Source of the DNA: an uncultured Clostridia bacterium
GTDB lineage: Bacteria; Bacillota; Clostridia; UBA1381
Assembly (NCBI GenBank): GCA_947626075.1
Contig: CANQQW010000011.1
Span: 1 to 41,733 of the forward strand
DNA: 41,733 bases
Reading direction: 5' to 3'
The notes beneath the pieces were generated by a model. It did not search any database and had not been told where the DNA came from. It saw only the letters and a list, made by a program, of their open reading frames with translations. The translations under genes and the position numbers were made by a program. Positions 7,638 through 16,204 of this stretch are shown here, piece after piece (position 1 is the first letter of the stretch; each line of letters begins with the position of its first letter).

Positions 7638-8122
7638 TATAATAGTTTTTCAAAACTATAGGCGTCATATTTGTAGCCATTTTCTGCATTAAATATATTA
7701 TTTTTAATGACTTTATATCCGCACTTTTCATACAGAGAAACGGCTTTTTTATTGTCTATGGTAGTCTGTATTCCGACCGAAACAAAACCGTTATCTTTTA
7801 TGAAATCTTCCGCAAATTTAACCGCCGCTGTTCCGATACCTTGATTCTGATAATCGGCACTGATAACAAGCATTGAAATCCAAGCTTTATCCTTGCCGCT
7901 TAATCCGTTGACTTTAAGCCAGCCGATACGCTGATTGTCACGCCAAATAATAAAGTGCTTTTCATCTTTGTCATTTGCCCAATACTTTTCATATATATCA
8001 GTTAATTCGCTATACAAAATGGGGTTTGTATGCAATGATGAAGTGATAATTTCATCGCTAAGCAGCGCGGATAGAAAATTTATGTCCGTTGCATATATTT
8101 CTCGAAATTCAATTTTATTCAT
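7637..8122 (-). CDS. GNAT family N-acetyltransferase
   Basis: Transfers an acetyl group from acetyl-CoA to an unidentified amine. The 161-residue protein starts MNKIEFREIYATDINF. Acetyl-CoA binding motif A is MLVISADYQNQGIGTAA (the Q-x-x-G-x-G/A loop), followed by KKAVSLYEKCGYKVI, the usual C-terminal strand-helix. The start at 8122 is chosen for the AAGGAG site; a longer reading begins at 8236 but runs through a decayed repeat. It sits in the AT-rich patch between walK and the nucleotidyltransferase, all on the minus strand, and is flanked on both sides by leftovers of a related GNAT gene. Confidence 0.85.
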   Translation of the reverse strand: MNKIEFREIYATDINFLSALLSDEIITSSLHTNPILYSELTDIYEKYWANDKDEKHFIIWRDNQRIGWLKVNGLSGKDKAWISMLVISADYQNQGIGTAAVKFAEDFIKDNGFVSVGIQTTIDNKKAVSLYEKCGYKVIKNNIFNAENGYKYDAYSFEKLL

Positions 8123-8165
8123 ATAATTCTCCTTTGCTCCATAAATTCCATAATCAATTTGCCCC

Positions 8166-8201
8166 TCAAATTCGCTGTTCCATTTCATATTTCCACACCA
8201 T
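8166..8201 (-). pseudogene. Micro-ORF made of a GNAT start fused to a GNAT end
   Basis: Eleven codons, MVWKYEMEQRI then TGA. The 13 bases GGAGAATTATATG at its start are identical to the start region of the intact GNAT gene at 8122, and its 3' part is the direct repeat. This is what an internal deletion of a tandem GNAT gene would leave. It overlaps nothing else. Confidence 0.5.
8168..8198. repeat. Direct repeat copy B (GNAT 3' end)
   Basis: Partner of the copy at 7556-7586, 29 of 31 bases identical, same orientation, 612 bases apart. Confidence 0.8.
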
Positions 8202-8239
8202 ATAATTCTCCGCGGGTATGATTTTTCATATAACAAATT

Positions 8240-10051
8240 TTACTTGCACGGAATTGTTATGGTAACCTCCGTACCCTTGTGGAACTCGCTTGAAATTTTA
8301 ATTTTACCGCCGAAGCTCGATTCCAATGACTGCTTGGCGATTGCAAGTCCCAGTCCCGTGCCGCCGGTATCGCGCGAACGTGCTTTATCGACGCGGTAGA
8401 ACCTGTCAAATATATGCGGCAGCTTATCCTCCTGGATACCTATACCGTTATCAACGACCTTAATACATATATCATTGTACACCTTGCTTGAATATACCTG
8501 TATGCTTCCGCCCTCGCTCGTGTACTTGAGGGCGTTACTGACAACGTTTATTATGGCGCGTTCAAGCACGTCGTAATCTCCCGTTATTATAGGCACCTCG
8601 TTAGTCGGACGATAGGTAAGCGTCTGATTCTTCTTTTTCGCGGTAAGGCTCATACGCTCCACGATAGACTCAAGCATCTTGCGCACGTCTATCTGCTCGG
8701 GAGCCTTAATATATGTCTGATTTTCGTCAAGCTCCGAGAGCGTCAGAAGATCGCTTATAATTCTTGCCATTCTGTCGGACTCCGACGCGATTACATCGAG
8801 GAAGCGTACCTGGAGCTCTCTGTCCACGTCCGGCATATCCGCAAGCGTTTCGGAATACGATTTTATGGTGGTAAGCGGCGTACGAAGCTCGTGAGACACG
8901 TTTGCCACGAAATCTCGGCGCGACTGCTCCAGTTTTTCCTGTTTGGTAATATCGTGTATAATTACTATAATACCGCCAACCTTATTGTCTACCTTGAACG
9001 TTGCGAAGTTAAGGTGCAGGTACTGGTTCGAAAGCTTTATTTCACGCTCCACGCTGCCGTCGGGCTGCATATACAATAAATCTCCGAGCGTTATGTTGGC
9101 GTTTATTTCCTTAAAAAATCTGTCAAACTTTATATCGTCGAAGTAACGGCGTTTCAGGAGCTTTTTGGCTTCACGGTTATAGTGGATAAGATTACCTTTC
9201 ATATCAAACGCGAGTATTCCGTCGTTCATGTTCTGGAGGATTGTTTCAACCTTGATTTTCTCACCCATAGCCTGCTCGGAGGAAATCTTACGCGTTTTCG
9301 CAAGGTCTATCAACGAATTACGCAAAGTACCAAGCTCGTCCCGCGAATCCGACTTTTGCAGTGACGTCATATCTCCGTCGGCGAGCTTGCGCGCCTGCAC
9401 CGAAAGCTGATGTATCGGCACGGTGACGGACTTGGACATAATCGTACCGAATATAAACGAAACGACAAGCGACATCAGAAGCGATATTAAAAGTATGTTG
9501 ATCAATGTCCGCGTGACCGACTGCAGCTGATGGCAGTTATCCTTTATATACACAATATACTTTACCGTATTACCATCGGTAAGCGGGAACGCGTAATCCA
9601 TATAGCTTTTATTTATACCCGTTTCCCTTGCTTCCGTTCCGCCGAGCGCCTGCCCGACAGACGCCGTTTTATCGATACTCGTGGTACCGTCCGAGGAGAT
9701 AAGCACCGACGCGTCCTTACCGTCAAGTATACAGTAAAACCTTGACGCCGTAATACCGAGCGAGCCGGAATGTGACGACAGAATATCGTTTATCATCGCT
9801 ATATTGTTTGCCGCCGACTCCTCGATTACGGTAGACGCGCCATCCGCCGCCGCGGGGAATGTAAGCTCGTTCGCGGCTGCGAGCAAATCATTTTTAATAT
9901 CCTCCGTAAATACCGCGTCGATATTATCCGAAAAATCCCTGTGATAATGACTTGACACTCCTATAAGATTGAATCCTCCTATTAACAGCTCGGCTGCGAG
10001 TACAAGAAGCACAAACATAGAGGTAATTTTCCACCTTATACTTTTAAACAT
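8240..10051 (-). CDS. walK: Sensor histidine kinase of the WalK (VicK/YycG) type
   Basis: Membrane kinase that senses cell-wall state and phosphorylates WalR. The 603 residues run: transmembrane helix about 11-31; an extracellular sensor domain; a second helix about 182-204; HAMP about 205-255; PAS about 265-370; HisKA with SHELRTPL, the phosphorylated His being residue 387; and an ATPase domain with N-box NVVSNALKYT, G1 DNGIGI, F-box FDRFYR and G2 GGTGLGLAI. This order is that of WalK. The start follows AAAGGAT. It is second in a minus-strand operon behind walR, separated from it by a hairpin. The usual companions yycH, yycI and yycJ do not follow; the GNAT patch does. Confidence 0.9.
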   Translation of the reverse strand: MFKSIRWKITSMFVLLVLAAELLIGGFNLIGVSSHYHRDFSDNIDAVFTEDIKNDLLAAANELTFPAAADGASTVIEESAANNIAMINDILSSHSGSLGITASRFYCILDGKDASVLISSDGTTSIDKTASVGQALGGTEARETGINKSYMDYAFPLTDGNTVKYIVYIKDNCHQLQSVTRTLINILLISLLMSLVVSFIFGTIMSKSVTVPIHQLSVQARKLADGDMTSLQKSDSRDELGTLRNSLIDLAKTRKISSEQAMGEKIKVETILQNMNDGILAFDMKGNLIHYNREAKKLLKRRYFDDIKFDRFFKEINANITLGDLLYMQPDGSVEREIKLSNQYLHLNFATFKVDNKVGGIIVIIHDITKQEKLEQSRRDFVANVSHELRTPLTTIKSYSETLADMPDVDRELQVRFLDVIASESDRMARIISDLLTLSELDENQTYIKAPEQIDVRKMLESIVERMSLTAKKKNQTLTYRPTNEVPIITGDYDVLERAIINVVSNALKYTSEGGSIQVYSSKVYNDICIKVVDNGIGIQEDKLPHIFDRFYRVDKARSRDTGGTGLGLAIAKQSLESSFGGKIKISSEFHKGTEVTITIPCK

Positions 10052-10084
10052 AAAATAAAAATCCTTTCTTACATAAATACTCTA

Positions 10085-10117
10085 AAACACCCAAAACAAT
10101 ATATGTTTCGGGTGTTT
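10085..10117 (-). terminator. Intercistronic hairpin between walR and walK
   Basis: On the minus strand AAACACCC pairs with GGGTGTTT (8 bp), extended by 5 bp past one mismatch around an ATA-rich loop, and is followed by TTTTAGAGTATTT. It looks like a leaky intrinsic terminator that would lower walK relative to walR. Confidence 0.6.
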
Positions 10118-10131
10118 CTTGTAATCTGGCA

Positions 10132-10833
10132 TTATTTATTAAAGTAATAACCCACGCCTCTTTTTGTTATAATATACTTAGGCATACTCGGGTCATCCTC
10201 AATTTTTTCTCTCAAACGTCTTACGGTAACGTCGACCGTGCGCACATCGCCGTAGTATTCGTAGCCCCACACGTTTTCAAGCAGCTTCTCACGCGAGAAG
10301 ATCTTGTCCGGCTGCATAGCGAGGAAACGGAGCAGTTCAAATTCCCGAAGCGTTATGTCAATGACCTCGCCGTTCTTTGACACCTCATAACGCTCGACGT
10401 TGATAGCGAGGTCGCCGGAAATAATGGTATCCTGATTTTCGGGCTTTGTTTCGGGTACGGGGGGAACGACGGCGCTTCTTCTGAGATTTGCCTTTACTCT
10501 CGCGGCAAGCTCGCGCATAGAGTACGGCTTTGTTATATAATCGTCTGCGCCCAGCTCCAAACCGAGGATTTTATCGATTTCGTCCTCACGCGCCGTAAGC
10601 ATTATTATAGGCACCTGCGAGCTTTCGCGTATTTTCTTGCAGACCTCCCAGCCGTCAAGACCGGGCAGCATAACGTCAAGAAGTATAAGGTCGGGATTTT
10701 CGGTAAGAGCCATTTCAAGCCCCTTGATTCCGTCAAGCGCGGACAGCGTCTTGTATCCCTCCTTGCTGAGTGAGAATGTGAGAATATCATTGATATTCTG
10801 TTCGTCTTCAATAACCAGTATGGTACGCTCCAT
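10132..10833 (-). CDS. walR: Response regulator of the WalR (VicR/YycF) type
   Basis: OmpR-family regulator that, when phosphorylated by WalK, controls cell-wall hydrolase genes. The 233 residues hold a receiver domain with acidic pocket Glu9-Asp10, phosphoacceptor Asp53 in LLDVMLPG, and the conserved MLTARE and KPYSMREL. The C-terminal winged-helix domain ends DVTVRRLREKIEDDP and RGVGYYF, close to WalR proteins. The start at 10833 (MERTILVIEDE) is preferred over an in-frame ATG at 10854, because AAAGGATT lies upstream of it. A promoter lies at 10921-10893. It is divergent from pyrB. Confidence 0.92.
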   Translation of the reverse strand: MERTILVIEDEQNINDILTFSLSKEGYKTLSALDGIKGLEMALTENPDLILLDVMLPGLDGWEVCKKIRESSQVPIIMLTAREDEIDKILGLELGADDYITKPYSMRELAARVKANLRRSAVVPPVPETKPENQDTIISGDLAINVERYEVSKNGEVIDITLREFELLRFLAMQPDKIFSREKLLENVWGYEYYGDVRTVDVTVRRLREKIEDDPSMPKYIITKRGVGYYFNK

Positions 10834-10892
10834 TTGTTTCAATCCTTTCATTAAAAGAATGATATACAATATTTTCCGATATTATTACAAAT

Positions 10893-10921
10893 ATTTTATC
10901 AGAAATTTACATTAAATTCAA
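10893..10921 (-). promoter_or_regulatory. Promoter of walR-walK
   Basis: Minus strand: TTGAAT (10921-10916), 17 bases, TAAAAT (10898-10893) preceded by TG. Transcription would start near 10886, about 53 bases before the walR ATG. Confidence 0.55.
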
Positions 10922-10989
10922 GTATATTTTGAAAAAAAATAAACTTTTTTAGTAAAATATAATTTTATTTGAATATTTTTGCTATTATA

Positions 10990-11018
10990 TAGACAAGATT
11001 TCATTTTTATTGTATAAT
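10990..11018 (+). promoter_or_regulatory. Promoter of the pyr operon
   Basis: TAGACA (10990-10995), 17 bases, perfect TATAAT (11013-11018). The leader to pyrB is only about 53 bases. It contains no attenuator hairpin and no recognisable PyrR-binding loop, so the usual Bacillus-type attenuation is not evident. Confidence 0.65.
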
Positions 11019-11077
11019 TAATTAATGAGGTAAAAATATACAGCCGGTCTATCAATACGCGGCAAGGGGGAAAAACG

Positions 11078-11998
11078 ATGAAGAAAGATTTACTCGGACT
11101 CAAGGATTTAAGCGCGGAAAATATAAAGCATATACTCGATACCGCCGATGCCATGAAGCTCATTCTGAAGCAGCCGAACAAGAAAACTCCGCACCTGCAA
11201 GGCAAAACGGTAGTAAACTTGTTTTACGAGAACAGCACGCGGACAAGACTGTCGTTTGAGCTTGCGGCAAAGTACATGAGCGCGAACGCCGCCAATATAA
11301 CCGCCGGCGGCTCGTCGGTGCAGAAAGGCGAAACGCTTACGGACACCGCGCGGACAATTAACGCGATGGGTACCGATATACTCGTTATGCGCCACAGCAT
11401 GAGCGGAGCACCGCACCTTATAGCCCCCCTTGTGAGCGCGTCGGTCATAAACGCGGGCGACGGTATGGACGAGCACCCGACTCAGGCGTTGCTCGATATG
11501 CTTACCATACGCGAGAAAAAGGGACATATTGACGGCTTAAAGGTAGCCATTGTGGGAGACATATACCACAGCAGGGTGGTAAGGAGCAATATATACGGGC
11601 TTACGAAGCTGGGCGCTGAAATAAGCGTCGGAGGACCCGCCACGCTGATACCGCAGGGTATGGAGAAAATGGGCGTCAAGGTGTTCAAGAGCGTGCATGA
11701 GGCTATTGTGGACGCCGACGTGGTAATGGGACTTCGTATACAGCTTGAAAGACAGAAAAGCGGACTTTTCCCGACGCTGCGCGAATACTACCGCTTCTTC
11801 GGCATAGACGAAAAACGTCTGAAATTCGCGAAGCCGGACGCGCTTGTGATGCACCCCGGACCCGTAAATAGGGGCGTGGAGTTTTCATCGGGCGTAATAG
11901 ACGGCGCACAAAGCGTTATAAACGAGCAGGTAACGAGCGGAGTTGCTGTTAGAATGGCTGTAATGAGCATACTGTCTGACGGCGGCTTTGAGGAATAA
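11078..11998 (+). CDS. pyrB: Aspartate carbamoyltransferase, catalytic chain
   Basis: Condenses carbamoyl phosphate and aspartate to carbamoyl-aspartate, the committed step of pyrimidine synthesis. The 306-residue protein has the carbamoyl-phosphate loop STRTRLSFE near residue 53, [14 protein letters not shown], and the C-terminal HPGPVNRG. No pyrI regulatory chain follows, as is usual for the Bacillus-type enzyme. GGGGG precedes the ATG at good spacing. It is first in pyrBCFKD and is 16 bases from pyrC. Confidence 0.96.
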   Translation: MKKDLLGLKDLSAENIKHILDTADAMKLILKQPNKKTPHLQGKTVVNLFYENSTRTRLSFELAAKYMSANAANITAGGSSVQKGETLTDTARTINAMGTDILVMRHSMSGAPHLIAPLVSASVINAGDGMDEHPTQALLDMLTIREKKGHIDGLKVAIVGDIYHSRVVRSNIYGLTKLGAEISVGGPATLIPQGMEKMGVKVFKSVHEAIVDADVVMGLRIQLERQKSGLFPTLREYYRFFGIDEKRLKFAKPDALVMHPGPVNRGVEFSSGVIDGAQSVINEQVTSGVAVRMAVMSILSDGGFEE

Positions 11999-12014
11999 AG
12001 GAGGGGCGTAAAAA

Positions 12015-13307
12015 ATGAGAATACTCATAAAAGGCGGCAGGGTGGTTGACCCCGCGAACAACATAGACAAGGTTACGGATATCTTCATTGATAAAGGCGT
12101 AATCTCGGAAGTAGGGGACGACCTCGGACTTGACGGACTTGAAATGGAGGTCATAGACGCGTCGGGCAAAATTGTCACGCCGGGACTTGTTGATATGCAC
12201 TGTCATCTGCGCGACCCCGGTCAGGAGTACAAGGAGGACATAGAAACAGGCACGCGCGCCGCCGCTATGGGCGGTATTACGTCGGTGGCGTGTATGCCGA
12301 ACACAAAGCCTGTCATAGACAACGAGGCGGTTGTGACGTATATAAAGACAAAGGCGAAAGAAACGGGATACGTGAACGTGTTCCCGATAGGCGCGATTTC
12401 CAAAGGGCTTGAGGGAAAGGAACTCGCTGAGATAGGCGAGCTGAAATTCGCCGGCGCGGTAGCCGTTTCCGACGACGGACGCCCCGTAACCGACTCCGGG
12501 CTTATGCGCCGTGCTATGGAATACGCGGATATGTTTGACATGACCGTAATTTCACACTGCGAGGACTTGTCCCTCGCCGACGGCGGACATATGAACGAGG
12601 GCTATATGTCCACATACCTCGGACTTCGCGGCATCACAAGAGCGGCGGAGGAGGTTATGGTATCGAGAGATATTTTAATAGCCGAGGCGACGAAAACGGC
12701 GGTGCATATTGCCCATGTGAGCACAAGAGGCTCGGTTGAGCTTGTGCGTCGGGCAAAGGAGCGCGGAGTGAGGGTGACATGCGAAACATGCCCGCACTAC
12801 TTCACGCTTACCGAAAAAGCGGTGGACGGCTTCAACACGAACGCCAAAATGAACCCGCCCCTAAGAACCGATGACGACGTTCGGGCAATAAAGGACGGAT
12901 TAAAGGACGGCACGATAGACGCTATCGCCACAGACCACGCCCCGCACCATATAGACGAGAAGAACTGCGAATTTGCTATTGCGCTGAACGGCATAGTCGG
13001 ATTTGAAACCTCCCTCGGACTTTCACTCAAATATCTTGTAAAGCCCGGAATACTCACGATAGGCGAGCTTATCGAAAAAATGTCGCTGAACCCGTCGAGG
13101 ATACTCGGACTGAGCAAGGGTACGCTGTCTCGGGGCAGCGCGGCGGATGTCACAATATTCGATATGGATAAGGAATGGACGGTTGACGTGTCAAAGCTCC
13201 ATTCAAAGAGCAAGAACTCGCCCTACGACGGCTTTAAGCTTTACGGCAAGCCCGAATACGTAATCGTGGGCGGAGATATAGTTGTGAACCAGGGTATTTT
13301 ACTGTAA
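12015..13307 (+). CDS. pyrC: Dihydroorotase
   Basis: Cyclises carbamoyl-aspartate to dihydroorotate with a zinc centre. The 430 residues match type I dihydroorotase: the metal motif [10 protein letters not shown] near residue 58, [16 protein letters not shown], and ATDHAPHH with the catalytic Asp. GAGGGG lies before the ATG. The gene lies between pyrB and pyrF in the same operon. Confidence 0.96.
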   Translation: MRILIKGGRVVDPANNIDKVTDIFIDKGVISEVGDDLGLDGLEMEVIDASGKIVTPGLVDMHCHLRDPGQEYKEDIETGTRAAAMGGITSVACMPNTKPVIDNEAVVTYIKTKAKETGYVNVFPIGAISKGLEGKELAEIGELKFAGAVAVSDDGRPVTDSGLMRRAMEYADMFDMTVISHCEDLSLADGGHMNEGYMSTYLGLRGITRAAEEVMVSRDILIAEATKTAVHIAHVSTRGSVELVRRAKERGVRVTCETCPHYFTLTEKAVDGFNTNAKMNPPLRTDDDVRAIKDGLKDGTIDAIATDHAPHHIDEKNCEFAIALNGIVGFETSLGLSLKYLVKPGILTIGELIEKMSLNPSRILGLSKGTLSRGSAADVTIFDMDKEWTVDVSKLHSKSKNSPYDGFKLYGKPEYVIVGGDIVVNQGILL

Positions 13308-13325
13308 ACGAGGGGAGGAAAAACA

Positions 13326-14243
13326 ATGTCGGTAGATTTGCTTGTGGAAAAAATCAAGGAAAGAGGCAACCCGTCGGTCGCGGGACTTGACCCGAAAATT
13401 GACTATGTGCCTATGTACATAAGGGAAAAGGCGTATACTAATTACGGCAAAAACCTTAAAGGCGCGTCCGAAGCGATATGGGAGTTCAACAGAGGACTTA
13501 TCGACGCGCTCTACGATATAGTGCCGGCAGTCAAGCCGCAGTCGGCGTTTTACGAGATGTACGGTCTGTACGGCGAGGAGGTATTGCACCGCACCGTATC
13601 ATATGCAAAGGAAAAGGGGCTTTACGTTATTCTTGACGTAAAGCGCAACGATATAGGCACAACGGCGGAGGCGTATTCAAGAGCGTATCTCGGCAAGGCG
13701 GAAATCGAAGGAGAGCTTTTTGACGTATGCCCCGTTGATTGCGTAACGGTAAATCCGTTTCCCGGCTCCGACGGCGTAAAGCCGTTTATAAACGATTGCA
13801 TAAAATACGATAAGGCAATATTCACTTTGGCTAAAATGTCAAATCCGTCGTCGGGCGAGCTGCAAGACTTGATTACGGAGGACGGCGCGCGCGTATACGA
13901 AAAAATAGCGGCGCGCATAAACGAATGGAACAAAAACACAATAGGCAAAAGCGGCTACGGCGCGGTAGGAGCCGTAGTCGGAGCGACATATCCCGAACAG
14001 GCGCGGACGCTGAGGAAGCTGATGCCCGAATCGTATTTTCTCGTACCGGGCTACGGCGCGCAGGGCGGCGGTGCGCAGGGCGTGAAGCCGTGCTTTAACG
14101 ACGACGGCTTGGGCGCGGTTGTCAATTCGTCGAGAGGAATTATGTGCGCTTACAAAAACGGCGGCTGGAGGGAAGAGCAGTTTGCCGAAGCCGCGCGGCA
14201 GGAAGCAATCAGAATGAGAGAGGATTTAGTCAGCGTACTGTAA
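13326..14243 (+). CDS. pyrF: Orotidine 5'-phosphate decarboxylase (long form)
   Basis: Converts OMP to UMP. At 305 residues it belongs to the long subfamily also known from mycobacteria rather than the roughly 240-residue form. Motifs are VAGLDPK at the N-terminus, the catalytic Asp-Lys network DVKRNDIGTTA, a VNPFPGSDG loop and PGYGAQGG near the end. GAGGGGAGG provides the ribosome site. It is 10 bases from pyrK. The orotate phosphoribosyltransferase gene pyrE is missing from this operon and must be elsewhere. Confidence 0.94.
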   Translation: MSVDLLVEKIKERGNPSVAGLDPKIDYVPMYIREKAYTNYGKNLKGASEAIWEFNRGLIDALYDIVPAVKPQSAFYEMYGLYGEEVLHRTVSYAKEKGLYVILDVKRNDIGTTAEAYSRAYLGKAEIEGELFDVCPVDCVTVNPFPGSDGVKPFINDCIKYDKAIFTLAKMSNPSSGELQDLITEDGARVYEKIAARINEWNKNTIGKSGYGAVGAVVGATYPEQARTLRKLMPESYFLVPGYGAQGGGAQGVKPCFNDDGLGAVVNSSRGIMCAYKNGGWREEQFAEAARQEAIRMREDLVSVL

Positions 14244-14253
14244 AGGAGAGACA

Positions 14254-15024
14254 ATGAAACACACTGAATTATGTAAACTAATATCAAAATCCGAGCCGAT
14301 ACCGGGAATATTCGATTTTACAATCGAGTCCGAGAGTATAGCAAAGGAAGCGCAGTGCGGACAGTTCCTGCACATAAACTGCGGAGAAAACTCATTTCTG
14401 CGCAGACCGATAAGCATATGCGACACGTATGACGGAAAGTTAAGATTTATTTTTGAGGTAAAGGGCGCGGGTACGCGCGAGCTGTCAAAAAAGCAAACAG
14501 GCGATATGATTGACGTTATGGGACCTCTCGGTCACGGCTTTGAAATTAAAGAGGACGTAAAAAAACCCGTCGTGATAGGCGGCGGAATAGGAGTGTTTCC
14601 GCTTTATAAGCTCGCCAAAGAGCTCGGCGGAAGAGCCGACGTGTTTTTGGGATTTCGCTCCAGGGACAGAGTAGTAATGGAAAGTGAATTTGAAAGCGTG
14701 TCGAACATGGTTATTACCGGCACCGATGACGGCAGCTACGGCTACAGCGGCTATATAGCTTCCGCAATGGAACAGTATCTGAATTTCCACGACTGCGGCA
14801 TGATTTACTCCTGCGGACCCATGCCGATGCTAAAAGCCGTAAAGAAAATAGCGGAGGAAAGAGGAATACCCTGCCAAATTTCGCTTGAACAGCGAATGGG
14901 CTGCGGAATAGGCGCGTGTCTTGTATGCGCCTGCGAGACGGTAAACGGCGGCGCGGACAAGTACGCGAAAGTATGCACGAACGGACCCGTATTTTATTCG
15001 GAGGAGGTGACGCTCAATGATTAA
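14254..15024 (+). CDS. pyrK: Dihydroorotate dehydrogenase B, electron transfer subunit
   Basis: Carries electrons from dihydroorotate (via PyrD) to NAD through FAD and a 2Fe-2S cluster. The 256 residues show the FAD-binding RRPISICDT near residue 50, an NAD-binding GGGIGVFPL, and YSCGPMPML. A C-terminal cysteine motif MGCGIGACLVCACET, with a further VCTNGPVF, holds the cluster. It overlaps pyrD by 8 bases, fitting a two-subunit enzyme. Confidence 0.94.
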   Translation: MKHTELCKLISKSEPIPGIFDFTIESESIAKEAQCGQFLHINCGENSFLRRPISICDTYDGKLRFIFEVKGAGTRELSKKQTGDMIDVMGPLGHGFEIKEDVKKPVVIGGGIGVFPLYKLAKELGGRADVFLGFRSRDRVVMESEFESVSNMVITGTDDGSYGYSGYIASAMEQYLNFHDCGMIYSCGPMPMLKAVKKIAEERGIPCQISLEQRMGCGIGACLVCACETVNGGADKYAKVCTNGPVFYSEEVTLND

Positions 15025-15928
15025 CACTAAGGTTAATTTCTGCGGCGTTGAATTTAAAAATCCGATAGTAACGGCGTCGGGAACTTTCGGCTTCGGCATG
15101 GAGTACGATCAGTTTGTGCCTCTGGAGGAGTACGGCGGTTTCAGCGCAAAGGGACTTACCCGCGCGCCGCGCGAGGGCAACAAGCCGCCGAGAATAGCGG
15201 AAACGCCGAGCGGTATTTTAAACAGTGTCGGACTTCAAAATCCGGGCGTGGAGTACTTTGCCGAAAGCATTATGCCGATAATTTCAGAATTTGACACCAA
15301 TATAATCGCGAACATATCGGGAAACACGGTCGAGGAATACTGTGAAATGGCTGAGATACTGTCGGACACCGCCGTTGCGATAGTGGAGCTGAACGTGTCC
15401 TGCCCGAACGTGAAACACGGCGGTCTCGCATTCGGCACGGACCCCAAGGTAGTAAACGATCTTACGCGCGAGGTTAAGAAGCGCTGCAAAAAGCCCCTCG
15501 TGGTAAAGCTTTCGCCGAACGTGACTTCCGTGAGCGAGATTGCGAAAGCCGCAGCCGACGGAGGCGCGGACGGTTTATCGCTCATAAACACGCTTTTAGG
15601 CATGAAAATCGACATAAACACGCGCCGCCCCGTACTCATGAATAATACCGGCGGTCTGTCGGGACCCGCGGTAAAGCCCGTCGCGGTGCGTATGATACAC
15701 GAGGTTTACAGCGCCGTGGATATTCCGATAATAGGTATGGGCGGAGTTATGAGCGGCGATGATGTAATAGAATTTATGCTCGCGGGCGCGTCGCTTGTGG
15801 CGCTCGGAACGGGGCTTTTCGTGAAGCCCGATTTGATATTGACCGTAAAGCGCGGCATTGAAGAATACATGAACCGTTACGGCATAGAAAATATCACTGA
15901 CCTCATCGGCGCGGCTGTTATGAATTGA
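15017..15928 (+). CDS. pyrD: Dihydroorotate dehydrogenase B, catalytic subunit
   Basis: FMN enzyme that oxidises dihydroorotate to orotate; class 1B, which needs PyrK and uses NAD. The 303-residue protein has NVSCPNVKHGG with the catalytic Cys typical of class 1, VVKLSPNV, NNTGGLSGPA, and IIGMGGVMSG for FMN phosphate. GGAGGTG inside pyrK precedes its ATG. It is the last gene of the operon; a strong terminator follows at 15935. Confidence 0.95.
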   Translation: MINTKVNFCGVEFKNPIVTASGTFGFGMEYDQFVPLEEYGGFSAKGLTRAPREGNKPPRIAETPSGILNSVGLQNPGVEYFAESIMPIISEFDTNIIANISGNTVEEYCEMAEILSDTAVAIVELNVSCPNVKHGGLAFGTDPKVVNDLTREVKKRCKKPLVVKLSPNVTSVSEIAKAAADGGADGLSLINTLLGMKIDINTRRPVLMNNTGGLSGPAVKPVAVRMIHEVYSAVDIPIIGMGGVMSGDDVIEFMLAGASLVALGTGLFVKPDLILTVKRGIEEYMNRYGIENITDLIGAAVMN

Positions 15929-15934
15929 AGTATT

Positions 15935-15971
15935 AAACGGACAAGGACGTTTCGTTCCGGGTCCGTTTTTT
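15935..15971 (+). terminator. Terminator of the pyr operon
   Basis: AACGGAC pairs with GTCCGTT, with an inner GGACG/CGTTCC helix, followed directly by TTTTTT. The 230 bases from here to dnaG are AT-rich; I see no other clear feature in them. Confidence 0.8.
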
Positions 15972-16204
15972 GCGTCGGAATAAAAATACGGTTATTTTTT
16001 TCGTAAAAAGAGGATTTTTCGTAATGGTTGCAGTACTTATTAAACGGAAAATTAAATTTATGCGGCAAAAAAATGTTATAAAGGGCGAAATGAGGGTAAA
16101 TATATGATGTGCGTTTTAATAAAAAGAGTGAAATATAGTGGAAATATAGGTATATTTTTCTGCGCAATGAGCGAAAATAATACCATTGGCAGGGAGGTGA
16201 AGGC

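Noticed and set aside
11019-11077. PyrR-type attenuator before pyrB
   Set aside because: The leader is too short and contains no terminator or anti-terminator pair.
16020-16200. Search for a dnaG promoter
   Set aside because: Several AT-rich hexamers but none with both elements at proper spacing.
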